The position numbers and the translations under genes are program-made. Positions 1-10,291 of a DNA stretch of 25,000 bases are shown in pieces. The notes beneath the pieces are model-generated. The model was not told the DNA's origin. It saw nothing but the letters and a program-made list of their open reading frames with translations, and searched no databases. This DNA comes from Chondrilla cf. caribensis (Eukaryota > Porifera > Demospongiae > Chondrillida > Chondrillidae). Location of the stretch: positions 3,192,820 through 3,217,819 of the forward strand of contig OZ026568.1 of the NCBI GenBank assembly GCA_964020155.1, in the 5' to 3' direction. Positions within the stretch are counted from its first letter, which is position 1. Each line of letters opens with the position of its first letter.

Positions 1-185
1 TGCATATATATGCGGGTCCCTTGAACATTGCTTATACTGAAATATATGAAGGAGCTCTAAATGTACTTATGTGCTTGTTCTCTGAGCTTGTGTGAATGCC
101 ACAGGTTAGTGTAGGGCTGAGTTGGGAACATCATAGACATGACATTCAGGTCTTGGAGTGTGAAACAAATGCAATATTCGTGAAC

Positions 186-248
186 ACACACACACATGTA
201 GAAGTACACACTACACACACACAAACACACACACACACAAACACACAC
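186..248. repeat. (CA)n tract next to an ADAM-gene 5' splice site
   Basis: Imperfect CACACA array starting within 10 nt of the donor of the 253-395 exon; it reads (TG)n in the transcript. Confidence 0.85.
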
Positions 249-252
249 TTAC

Positions 253-892
253 AGCTGCTACATCAGTGACTACATAGAGTTCCAAGTAGAGATCAGTCCC
301 AGCCTGTCTCTTCACCTTAGTATCATTAAAATCCTTCTTTTGGACGGGGAAAGAAGGAATATGGTGAAGCTCAGAGGAGTCACCTTCCTCTGAACCTGTG
401 TGAACAAAAACAACAGAATGTACTGTATGTATGTAGAATCTGATGCAAGTATCGCTACAACTCAATATTTCAATTTATATTGCACACATAAGTACGTACA
501 TACTACATACGTATGTATATGATCTAGAGTAGTGCAATATTATACATGAATACATATGTATTATAGGCATGCACAAACAGTTAACATGTTAACAGTTTGC
601 ATACATACTGTACGTAACACAAGCACATTGAATTGGTACCAAACACACAGTTCTTTCTTCTTACCACATTTTCCACTGAAATGGGAATCGCTGAGCTCAC
701 TGAGTCTGTAAACTATGTGGGCCCCATCGATCTGTCATGAGTGAGATGGTAACATGCGATAGAGGAGGTTGCAAACAAATTATTGTGTGTACACACACAC
801 ACACACGCACGTATGCACTTCCATACCCACACATATGCACACCTACCCCCCCCACACACTTTATCACATACGCACACACACACACACAACAC

Positions 893-960
<68 letters not shown>

Positions 961-2875
961 CCTTTCCTTCCATTGGTTCAATGTAGTAGGAATTATTCCT
1001 CACTGTAAGAACCCCAAAGGCTCCCCTAAGTGACGAGCATACATGAAAACTTCACACAGAGCACATGGAATGTGTGCAGGACACCCACAGACAATCAACA
1101 TACACACAACTCAAGCATACAAGGCATTTTTGGAGTCACATTTACACCCACAAACACATACACATAAATGTAGTATATGAATGACGTAGATAATATTATT
1201 TATACGTACGTATATCATGGCATAGGTCATACCCATGCACACAAGCATACACAAAGCATATGATGTATTATGGCAGTCACACTTGAACACACACACACAT
1301 CACTACACATAGCAAAAGTTCGAGGTACACACATATGGGATGGGTACTCACACCTACACACACAAACACCTACCCACACACACACACACACACACACAGC
1401 ACATGAACATAGTATAAAGTATGAGGTACACATAATATTTAGTTCAGTTATGCCTACACCCACAAACACATACACTCTATAGATGAGGGAAGATTGGTCA
1501 ATTAGTGGAGTGCATCCTTCGACGGTGACAACCTTTCCACAATTTCACATCAAAGCACAGAGAACAGGATGTCAGCACATATGAGGGCATAGCTGGTATT
1601 TGGAATGCAATATTGACAGATGTGGTACACAGAGGAGATAGAAGGATACAGTGAAGAATAATGCATTTCTTCGAGTCTTCCGCCCTCGTGGAAAATTGTA
1701 GTAGTGGAGGATAGCTATCAGTGAAACATCGTACTCCCATTCAGTCTTACAGTTGATAACTATCAGTGAAATACTGTGCTCAAATTCAGTCTTACAGTTG
1801 ATAGCTATCAGTGAAATACTGTGCTCACATTCAGTCTTACATTTGATAGCTATCAGTGAAAGACTGTGCTCGCATTCAGTCTTACAGTTGATAGCTATCT
1901 TCAATACAGTGTTGGCATGCAGGTTCATAGTTGATAGCTATCAGTGAGATGCAGTGTTGGCTCCATAGATAACATACCGGTAATAATATTATTATGTCAT
2001 TATACATTTTATCTACCTTAGTTTTCAGTTTTACAGTCGATACATATCATTCACACATCTTATTCACAACAACTTCACAAACATCTGAAAATCATGTCCA
2101 ATGGCAATTCCAACATCCCTACAGGAGACAAACAGCCTCACCTTAGACCCTTGCACGTGCTGATGACCACAGACCAGTCTGGTTCCTCTCTCACTTTGCC
2201 CTGATAATAGCAGTTCTCCATGTTCTAAAGCACAACAGAAATCACTCGTGAATGCAGTGTAAGAGGAGAACAACACGTCAAGCATACAAGAAAGCTAAGA
2301 GGCCAAATGTAAGGTTTACTGTACTTGTGGCCACAAAACTGTGAGTGGGCTAAAGTACACCTGTCCCCAGCCACAAAACTGCAAGGGGGCTAAAGTACAC
2401 CTGTCCCCAGCCACAAAACTAAACGGGAGGTACAAAGTCACACCCCTCTCCTAGGTCCAATGCATACTGTATGCTGGTACTTACTGTATATTCTTTGTAG
2501 CTGCTTCCGTCGTGGACAGTGTGTTTGAAATTCTTGGTGAGAATGACTCTGTAATGAAAAACGAGGGCAAAACATTCACAGACACTACAACATGTACTGA
2601 ACACGCACACGTACACACACAACACCCTACCCCCACACTCAGGACAGTCTAGTGGTAAAAGGATCAATTCATACTTCATCTGATCCAAAATTGGGTCAAC
2701 AATGTTCATTAGGAAAACTATAATTACTGTAGCAGATAACAATGAAAGGTGTTGTAGATTATTCAAGGACACTTTTTATTCATTGTTGTGACCATTCCTC
2801 ATTATCTCCACCCATGGGGCTTGTTGGGACAGTTGTAACAAGCCAGGCTACAAACACACAGGAAACACACCAACC

Positions 2876-2935
<60 letters not shown>

Positions 2936-4264
2936 CGTTCAGAGCACTTCATGTACATATATCATATTTGGAAGAAAAATGAATCTGGTATCTCAGAGAT
3001 TAGCAGAGATTGTACCATCTCCAGTATTTGAGGGGCAGAGGGTACCATCTCCAGTATTAGAAGGACAGAGGGTACCATCTCCAGTATTAGAGGGACAGAG
3101 GGTACCATCTCCAGTATTAGAGGGGCAGAGGGTACCATCTCCAGTATTAGAGGGGCAGAGGGTACCAATTCTACACATATTGTGAGTGAGGATGCCATCT
3201 CTAGAACTTACTTGTTCAGCTCCAACTCTAAGGTAAACTTCTTTCCCTCTACAGTCAACTCCACGGTCAACTCATCAGGATGCCCAGGCCACTGTACCTT
3301 CAACAAAAGAAAATACAGTAGGACCTCGTTAAGACAAACACTCTTAAGACAAATTTCTCCTTAATGCAAACTAATTTCCAAGCATCATTTGGTTTGCTGT
3401 AGCAGTGTACATATAGTAAGCCAATCCTGATAAGAAGAACATCTGATAACAAGAACTAATTTTGTGGGTCCTTTGTAGTTTGTCTTAAAGAGTTTCCACT
3501 GTGCCACTGTTATTGCTGACTCCATTAATCTTACCTCATCCTGTGACTGTTTGGTGACTTTTGGATAAGTTATGTCATATTTGTTTATCCGATCTACAGA
3601 ACAGGAAAGAGGCTGCTATGTGACAGGAAGTAACACATAGTAAAAGTGACGTTGATTGAGTCACAAACAACTACTCCAAACTTCGTGCACAGATAGTAAC
3701 ACATGAACAGAGTCAACAGCTGTAGGGCGAAGGAGAGGGTTATTTCTCATTTTCGCCCCCGCGCGATAATGAGAAATTGGGTCTAGCGAGCCAGACTAGT
3801 ACGGGTGTATGGTGAGCCGTGGAAACTCCATACGTGCTATTTGTTAATTGGCAGGTGTGAACTAATCGCTACTTGGGCTAGACCGTCCCTTCCCTCTTCC
3901 GCCCCTCGGCGCCTCTTAGGGACGGTCTAGCTAGCTAGACTAGACAGACCCCAGATACCACGTCTCGTTATGTGCAGACATCCCTCCCAATGTATTATAT
4001 CATCAAATGCGGACGTACGAACTAGTTGAAACCACGTAAACTCGCTTAGTCCGCCTTAATTTCAAATTTTATCAGGACCAGCACAGCGGCGCGGCGGACT
4101 GACAATCAAACTTCAGGATCAATCGTACATCAGGATTATGTTCAGCCAAGACACGTTATCCATAGCTAGGACTCACCTTCTCCTCCTAAGACGCTTCGAG
4201 TAGGTCTGTGCGACCAGCACACAGACGAGAAGAAGACGAAAGAGTATAGGAAAGGCCTCAACAT
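253..4264 (-). CDS. ADAM/adamalysin-type metalloprotease, N-terminal part (8 coding exons; continues past left edge)
   Basis: Seen: coding exons at 4264-4177, 3593-3535, 3297-3212, 2548-2485, 2224-2142, 1025-962, 731-665 and 395-253, all with GT-AG introns and matching phases, giving 218 residues. The start begins a signal peptide (MLRPFLYSFVFFSSVCWS). A reprolysin-type prodomain follows, with HPDELTVEL (exon 3), NCYYQGKVREEPDW and STCKGLRG (exons 5-6), YYIEP, DGAHIVYRLSEL, and a Cys-Gly pair at residues 170-171 where the family has its cysteine switch. KVKR at 197-200 is a furin-like cleavage site. DLYLELYVVTD then matches the first strand of the metalloprotease domain. The zinc site, disintegrin and later domains are outside the window. 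Known for the family: secreted or membrane proteases that shed surface proteins or cut matrix. ADAM versus ADAMTS cannot be decided here. No further exon was recognised in 1-252. Confidence 0.85.
783..958. repeat. Long (CA)n microsatellite next to an ADAM-gene 5' splice site
   Basis: Interrupted CA-rich DNA with a pure core from about 899 to 958. The transcript-strand donor GTAGTGTGTG of the 962-1025 exon runs straight into it. The long His/Thr or Cys/Val reading frames here are repeat artefacts. Confidence 0.95.
1026..2141. other. Large ADAM-gene intron
   Basis: Contains CA-rich simple repeats (about 1140-1480, core 1377-1398), an unrecognised stretch at 1490-1690, and the 45-bp minisatellite at 1696-1950. 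No further exon needed: the flanking exon phases join directly. Confidence 0.6.
1696..1950. repeat. 45-bp minisatellite, about 5 copies
   Basis: Unit starts TCAGTCTTACAGTTGATAGC; anchors at 1741, 1786, 1831 and 1876 show exact 45-bp spacing, with decayed units at both ends. Intronic. Confidence 0.9.
2331..2420. repeat. 40-bp tandem duplication, 2.3 copies
   Basis: GGGCTAAAGTACACCTGTCC followed by CCAGCCACAAAACT, repeated at 40-bp spacing (2341, 2381). Intronic in the ADAM-like gene. Confidence 0.85.
2879..2933. repeat. (CA)n microsatellite
   Basis: About 27 uninterrupted CA units, in the ADAM-gene intron 2549-3211. Confidence 0.95.
3009..3169. repeat. 30-bp minisatellite, about 5.4 copies
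   Basis: Unit TACCATCTCCAGTATTAGAG plus GGGCAGAGGG, very well conserved. The 10-residue repeated plus-strand reading frame (VPSPVLEGQR) arises because 30 is a multiple of three. Intronic. Confidence 0.95.
3316..3501. mobile_element. pogo/Tigger-like MITE in an ADAM-gene intron
   Basis: Left end TA|CAGTAGGACCTCGTTAAGAC; right end GTCTTAAAGAGTTTCCACTG, its imperfect inverse. CAG termini next to TA and the ACCTCGTTA-type end are typical of pogo/Tigger miniature elements. The right flank is TG rather than TA, so one target copy has mutated. No transposase inside. Confidence 0.65.
3742..3799. mobile_element. Partial hairpin MITE, first piece (CTAGTCTGG family)
   Basis: A 15-bp near-perfect stem (3742-3756 against 3763-3777, one mismatch) is followed at 3781-3799 by GTCTAGCGAGCCAGACTAG. 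The inverse of that, CTAGTCTGGCTCGCTAGAC, matches the terminal repeat of the intact element at 15238-15349. The left end is not defined. Confidence 0.5.
3878..3945. mobile_element. Partial hairpin MITE, second piece (CTAGTCTGG family)
   Basis: A perfect 12-bp inverted repeat CTAGACCGTCCC / GGGACGGTCTAG (3878-3889, 3919-3930) encloses a C-rich core ending CCCCTCGGCGCCTC. The core aligns with the reverse complement of the core of the element at 15238-15349 (TTCCCTTTCCTCGCCC). The right end AGCTAGCTAGACTAG matches the family terminus. Confidence 0.55.
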
Positions 4265-5079
4265 TACTCTCTTCACGGAGCGAGAGCGATTTTCTGTATA
4301 CTTCTGCAGATCTACCAATGCGTGAGACTCACGCTTTTGTGTGTTGTCTCACTCGTTATGATAACCATTGCCCTAATAATCTCATTCATGGCCATCACCA
4401 CTTCCCAATCAGCTGACTATATACTGTCACAACGAATGATAATCACACACCTATCAATTATGACATGATCTAACCCAGCAGCTCATGATCAGGGCACTAG
4501 GTTTGTATATGTACTAGCAAATCATGATCTGGCTATGTAAGCGAAACACTATATGCAAGATAGCTGAACTATTATTACCCGGTAGTTATTCCCCATTCCA
4601 ATGCTGATGAAGAGAGGGTGTTTTCAATTGTAAGAAAGAATAAAACACAATTTTCTCCTAACCTTCATACGGATCTAACTCACCCCAGCCTCCTAGCTGT
4701 CAAGCTAGCAACAGAAGAGCCATGCGACAAATATAACCCCCCTTAAAATTGTAGAGTAAAGAGAGCTGGGAAGGTCACATGGGAGTACAATAAGCAACAT
4801 AATATGTATTATCTCCCCACCCAGTGAATTGTTGCACTATACATTGTCAAGTAAAAAGTGGATGGCAAGTGTTTGCGAACAGAGCGAGTGAAATGATATG
4901 TGGAGGACCCTAAAAATTAGACCACATAAAATTAAACTTTAACACCTTCTACCTTATTGGGCATATCTCGCTCATTGGAAATCTCAAACCTTGACATCTC
5001 TGATTACTGTGATTATAGTGGCTGCGGTAATCAGCTCTTATATCAGCAGGGAATATGATACTGTTAGTAACACGTATCT
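4265..5079. other. Upstream region of the ADAM-like gene, no gene seen
   Basis: AT-rich non-coding DNA 5' of the ADAM-like start codon. The 5' UTR and promoter should be here, but I see no convincing TATA or initiator. A 7-bp perfect inverted repeat (4320-4326 with 4328-4334, one central base) lies about 56 bp upstream of the ATG. No conserved reading frame was recognised. Confidence 0.5.
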
Positions 5080-5290
5080 ACAGTATATTATTATTATTAT
5101 GATAATATTATATTATTATTACACATAAATTATGCACACATACACATATTCTACAATAAAATTAAATAAATATTAATATTAATAATACATTATATATAAT
5201 ATACATAATATTATGCCTATATACACATATCTTACAACTAAATAAATGAAATATAATAATAATAATTACAATAATATTATAACCACAAAA
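5080..5290. repeat. AT-rich simple-sequence block (ATT/TA)
   Basis: Runs of TTATTA, ATATTA and AATAATAAT with interspersed TATA-type dinucleotides. Low complexity, no coding content. Confidence 0.7.
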
Positions 5291-5580
5291 ACAAATCATG
5301 CAAATATACAACAAAATAGAGATAGTCCACCTTTGTACCATATGGCACATGTGTCCCAAGGATGGACAAAGCATTGCCCCGCTGGATGGCGATAGAAAGT
5401 TGCTGTGTCAGGTAGAAGTGGGACTTCACTTCATTGGTAACTGACCTCATTCTGGATGCCAATTTGTGCAGGAAACATCTGGTCTCAGGAAAGAAGACTC
5501 CAGATGTCTCAACTGCAATGGGAGTGAACCCATGAAAAGCAGATAGGGCCTCATAGTTCTTCCTCTTGCGGATTTCTGCG
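5277..5580 (-). pseudogene. Reverse-transcriptase element remnant, C-terminal piece
   Basis: A minus-strand frame is open from the (ATT)n tract at about 5580 down to a stop near 5277. It reads EIRKRKNYEALSAFHGF, TPIAVETSGVFFPETRCFL and, near the end, LTQQLSIAIQRGNALSILG. I recognise this from family knowledge as the conserved tail of a retroelement RT protein common in marine invertebrates (typically FTP-VETSG-GPEA, then QRGNA-LG). Only about 80 residues remain; everything 5' is lost at the microsatellite, and the conserved GPEA has become FPET. The last 20 residues before the stop look non-homologous, so the true end may be near 5335. Confidence 0.6.
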
Positions 5581-5582
5581 GA

Positions 5583-5583
<1 letters not shown>

Positions 5584-5616
<33 letters not shown>

Positions 5617-5640
5617 TAATTTATTATTATTACTCTGATA
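5584..5640. repeat. (ATT)n microsatellite
   Basis: About 11 uninterrupted ATT units followed by imperfect ones, directly abutting the truncated RT remnant. Confidence 0.9.
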
Positions 5641-5843
5641 CATATAATATACATAATAATAAAATGACAACTTATGATTAATTATAATAATAATAAAGTA
5701 TTATTTATTCATTGTACTGTAGTAGGGAACTCCCAAAAAATGCATACAACAATCAATAAATAAGTCAATTCACAACAATTCAACTCTTCTATTCCACATG
5801 CTCATAACAATCCAAGCAATCACCTTCTCATGTATTCTTTTTA

Positions 5844-6290
5844 TCACATCATTGAATTCAAAATTATCGTCCTCATGCTTAATTTATTTAGCTGCTTTAG
5901 ATCAAATCGCTCATCTTTCAGGGCCTCACAGGATGTGAGGAAATGCCTCTCATCTCCCATATTTTTCTTGCATAACAAACAGATCCTATCTTCTCTCACT
6001 ACTCCTTTCCATCTCCCCGTTTCCACTTCCAGCCTTGTATGCATATTATCCACATCTCAATTCCCCCATCAGCTTCCTCTGATCTTAAGTGATCTGCTGC
6101 AGCCCTCTCTCCACTCTTCCTGGAGCTTCCTCCATGCACATGCCTCCAATATCTTGTTCACCTGATGAAGTGACAAATCTGCAAAGATCTCTCCCAGCAA
6201 GCCATGCCCATTCCACCCCATACACTCCAAGAACCCCTCTTCCCCTTCCATCCATCCTACCCCCTCATTTGCCCATGCCATCACTCTTCA
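5844..6290 (-). pseudogene. Degenerate LINE-type retrotransposon 3' end
   Basis: A minus-strand frame reads HTRLEVETGRWKGVVRED and then ICLLCKKNMGDERHFLTSC. The latter is a C-x2-C-x8-H-x4-C zinc-knuckle-like motif seen after the RT domain in many non-LTR elements. Just upstream (6069-6284) another open stretch reads EACAWRKLQEEWREG, which fits the linker before that motif; the two are separated by in-frame stops (near 6050-6070). So it is a dead, 5'-truncated copy. The exact clade (Jockey, CR1, RTE or another) is not resolved. Confidence 0.55.
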
Positions 6291-6296
6291 GCAACC

Positions 6297-6515
6297 TCAT
6301 TTTCTCACTCCTATAGCTTTTATGTAGTACTCAATCACTCTAATTTTTGCTTCCATCTCACAGGCATCAACCCCGCTTTCAGTTCCAAGCCCAAAAAAGG
6401 GAGTGATTGACTCATTTTCAATAGCATCAACTTCTGAGTCAATACCATCAACTTCAAAATCATTAGTAGAGCCTCCACCAGTAAACCTCTGTATATCACA
6501 ATAATAATAATTCAT
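6297..6515 (-). other. Open stretch containing a copy of the CFAP58 tail motif
   Basis: A minus-strand frame of about 72 codons reads QRFTGGGSTNDFEVDG, an acidic run, then an unrecognised EMEAKIRVIEYYIKA segment and a stop. The first six residues are encoded by a 22-bp exact copy (6470-6491) of the last CFAP58 exon (6832-6853). It could be a decayed terminal-exon duplicate or chance transduction joined to retroelement sequence. I do not assign a function. Confidence 0.3.
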
Positions 6516-6796
6516 GTACTATTACACCTAATGAACACTTTATACGTCACTATAATAGTCATGCAACATCGAGTACGTACGTACATTTTATGCAATCAAA
6601 TGATATCGATTGATACAACTAATACAGCTGTATAATAGCTGTATAATACGTATATTCACATACAGACTGTGCATGATGAATACTAGCGCCCGGTATGTGG
6701 TTGTATCCATATACACAAGGTCTATTTATCCTTATCGTCCCATGCACACCCATGTACACTGGATGGAACTACGTACTGTACTGTACACGTGTATGT
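6516..6796. other. CFAP58 3' flank, no gene seen
   Basis: Downstream of the CFAP58 TAA on the minus strand. No canonical AATAAA is visible; the variants GATAAA (6723-6728 region) and TATAAA (6538-6543 region) are possible but weak poly(A) signals. Confidence 0.4.
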
Positions 6797-9700
6797 TTAA
6801 GCATGAGTTTTGTGGGTTTGCTTCAGATTGAAGCCTCCACCAGTAAACCTCTGCACGTCACCCTTCTGTGAGGGTAAGATGGGTGGAATCATGGTCTGTG
6901 CCAGTGCTCTCTCCCTTTCCCTGAGAAAGAAGACAGAACACCGTAGATGATTATTGCATGTATGTGTTGACGTGAAATTTTACATTGGAATTACCATTGG
7001 AACACAAATATTGGCAAATATCATGCCTATCTATCCAATGTTTCAGTCATTTAACATATCTATTGTGACCTTTTGTAAGCTACGTACATATGTAATGATC
7101 TAGTTCACTGATATTTTAGACAGTGATGAAAAGTGCAATGACTACAATAAAAACTGGATGTGAGGTAATTATGTATGTAATGCATTGTAATTAAACAGTG
7201 TGATGTGAAAAAATTAACAGTGTGATGTGAGGTAATGAAGACTTTGATGTATTGCAATGAAGAATGGTAATGTATGCGCGTACACTGTGTGCATCCATGA
7301 GTATCCCACAATGATTATCTAAAATCATCAAGGTTAATTAACTGAATGGACAAGTATGTACTTGTTTATCTCAAGTTATCACCTACAGTTGCACCTACGT
7401 GTATGTAAACACCCAGTCTAACCTACAATTGGAAGCACATACATACTGTACATAATAATCCTACACAAACTACATACTTGATGGTCAGTTCTTTCTTCTT
7501 CTGAAGGAAGTACTTCTTCTTCACTTCCTGCATCTCTCTGGCAAGTCTGTCGATCTCCATTTTGTACTCGGCTACTTGAGTCTCATACATGTTCAGTTCA
7601 GAGGCCATGCTCTTCATCTGCTTGCTCTTGTCCTTCAGCGTCTGCTGGTAGATCTGCAGTTGCTCAGCCACCTCTGGACCTGGCTGTCTTGCCAAGATTT
7701 GTTTCAACTCCATGTAAAGTTTCTCCTTCTCCTGGATTAACAGTTCTCTCTCAACAACCTGCCAAATGTACAAATAGGGTACGTACATACTGAAGAGTAT
7801 ATACAGTGGCGAGGTATCATGCATGCACACACATACAATTCTGAACAAAACAAGCCATACTCAGTGGCACCAACATTTACACATCAATGTACCAACACAT
7901 GCTTTAGTGTATGGGCTGTAGATATAAGGCTGTAGCTCCAATCAAAGCATACATCACACCCACACAAGTATTCACAATATCTAACATAGGTGCCCACTCC
8001 AAAGTGATAATATCAGGTTTTATATGACTCCTGTTCCTGATGCACAATCTGATCACATGTGTAGACGGTGGTGAACCTATACCTCTTCAGTCTTCTTTAT
8101 AAGTCTTCTCTGGAGTGTGTGAATTTTCTGAATCATCTCAAATGCACTTGGATCACTGCCCTAATATAGTAAAGATACACATGAACGAAAGGTGAAGCCA
8201 TAGACCATGGTGTGATGTGCAACACAACAAACTCTGTGTGCAGGTTATGGTTATGGAATCTTATTTAACGTGGGTGAGCCTTTAGCCCTGGGGGCTACTA
8301 TACTAGGCGCCCACCAAGTACATGCATATACGTAAATGCAGGTACAGTGAAACTGTAGTGGATATCAATTTGGTACACCAATTTCATTAATCCACCATAT
8401 TTTGAAAATGGATTGAGGTGGATTCATAGGAAGTTGAATCCTAATCTAATTGACTGCAAAAACACCTGATCTATACTACCAGCTGTCAACACTTGGGTAC
8501 AAAGGTACATACCTATTAACTGTACTTTTGTTCCAACTATCAATATTAATCAGGCCCATTACTGCTGTTTGTAAGCATATGTACTTTTACATACACACAG
8601 TATATTAGTTGTGTAGATGTCATTTGTTATGCAGTATAGTACACATACGTATACACTTGCTAAGCAATATGCATCTCCCGTACCTCCAGCTTCCTCCACC
8701 TATGGATATTCATGGGGTTCTCTAGCTCCTCCTCCAGTGCCTTACACCTGGTCCTCTCCCTTAGCAGATCACGCTGTAAGTGATACAGTTCACGCCTACA
8801 AAGGATATGTACAGCAAAGTGCACAGACCAATTCATCAAATTTCATCATACATTTACACGATATTACATAATTATTGCATAACACGACACGCACACACAC
8901 ACACACACATGTATAGATGTATACATATGTACGTATGCCATACAAACTGTATTATAGGCACTGTAAGACACTCAGAAGTATGCACGCACATATGTACGTA
9001 GATAATTGTATTATCAACATCATAGACTTACATACGTAAGTACGTATATCACAACAAGATAACAAGACATACGTATGTATACCAGAGTGCGTAACTGCTT
9101 TATTTTAAACTTGTTTCGAACCACCTCATTATGTGGTTTACATAAATCAGTTATATAATTGCTTGAATGCATTTAAGTGCTAGTGTGTTAAACCAGTTTT
9201 GACTCAAAGCAATATTGAAAATGCTCTAATGCTTTGGTGTAACTGGAGCTACATACGTACGTATAATATGTATGCATGTGTGTAGGTACATTCTGTATTA
9301 TACATATGTACGCATGTACATACGTACGTACATACGTACATACCCTCTCAGGCTGGTATATCACTTGGCATGTACGCATGCACAGCATACGTAACAGTTC
9401 TCTGGTGTAGAAGACAGCACATGTACATGTATGTACGTACCTCAAATCTTCAATATTAGCCACACTTCGTGACAGAATATTCTTCTCTCGTCTCAACTTC
9501 TTCACTTCAATCTTCAGGATTCTAATATCCTCAAGACGAGACTTGTACTGATGTTCACCTACATGTACGTATGTAAATATGCACATGTACATACAATACA
9601 TACATACAAGCACTTGAAATAAATACACACAGCTTTGTAGCACACATACGTATGTACATACGTATGTATGTACGTATGTACAAACACTAGTACCAGTTTG

Positions 9701-10255
9701 GTGTACGTACGTACATATGTACATAAGTAGTTGGCTCTACCCTGGTACTCATGTACGTATGTGAAAAGTGTTGGGTATGCCAGACGACACAAATGCACAC
9801 CAGGAGTAGTGTTATGTGGCACAGGGATCAGACAACATGTACAATGCCACCCACCCTTAGTAAGAGTGGACTGCTGTATCTTGATCTTCTCGTACAGCAA
9901 AGCCAGCTCATCGTTCCTTCTTATCAGTTGTGTACCGAGGATATCTCTTTCACTGATAACCTTTCAATGTAAAATGAAACACGAGCTAGTGTACAATGAA
10001 CACGCAACGTCAGTTAGTGTTATTATTCATAGTAGTAGTCACAACAAATTCATTCAAAGCACTTGCAAATATCATGTACATGTACATGCAGATACATTTC
10101 ACACTGTATACCTTTCTTGGTGGGAATCTACTCTTTGAGTGGATCAATTTGACACAATATTATCTTAAGCTTATTATTCCAATTAAGATATCTCATACAG
10201 TTATATTTCATATATACGTACGTACGTATGTACGTAAATACTCGTGCATGCATGT

Positions 10256-10291
<36 letters not shown>

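Noticed and set aside
57..200. Possible further ADAM exon reading LQDLNVMSMMFPTQPYTN
   Set aside because: Does not resemble the adamalysin domain segment expected after YVVTDVAA, and lacks a clear donor.
2742..3185. 147-codon plus-strand frame with VPSPVLEGQR repeats
   Set aside because: Spans a (CA)n tract and the 30-bp minisatellite within an ADAM-gene intron; repeat artefact.
8344..8460. Possible pogo-like MITE starting TACAGTGAAACTGTAG
   Set aside because: No matching inverted terminus or TA duplication could be found downstream.
9731..10138. Plus-strand frame of 135 codons
   Set aside because: Antisense shadow of CFAP58 exon 11 and its flanking introns.
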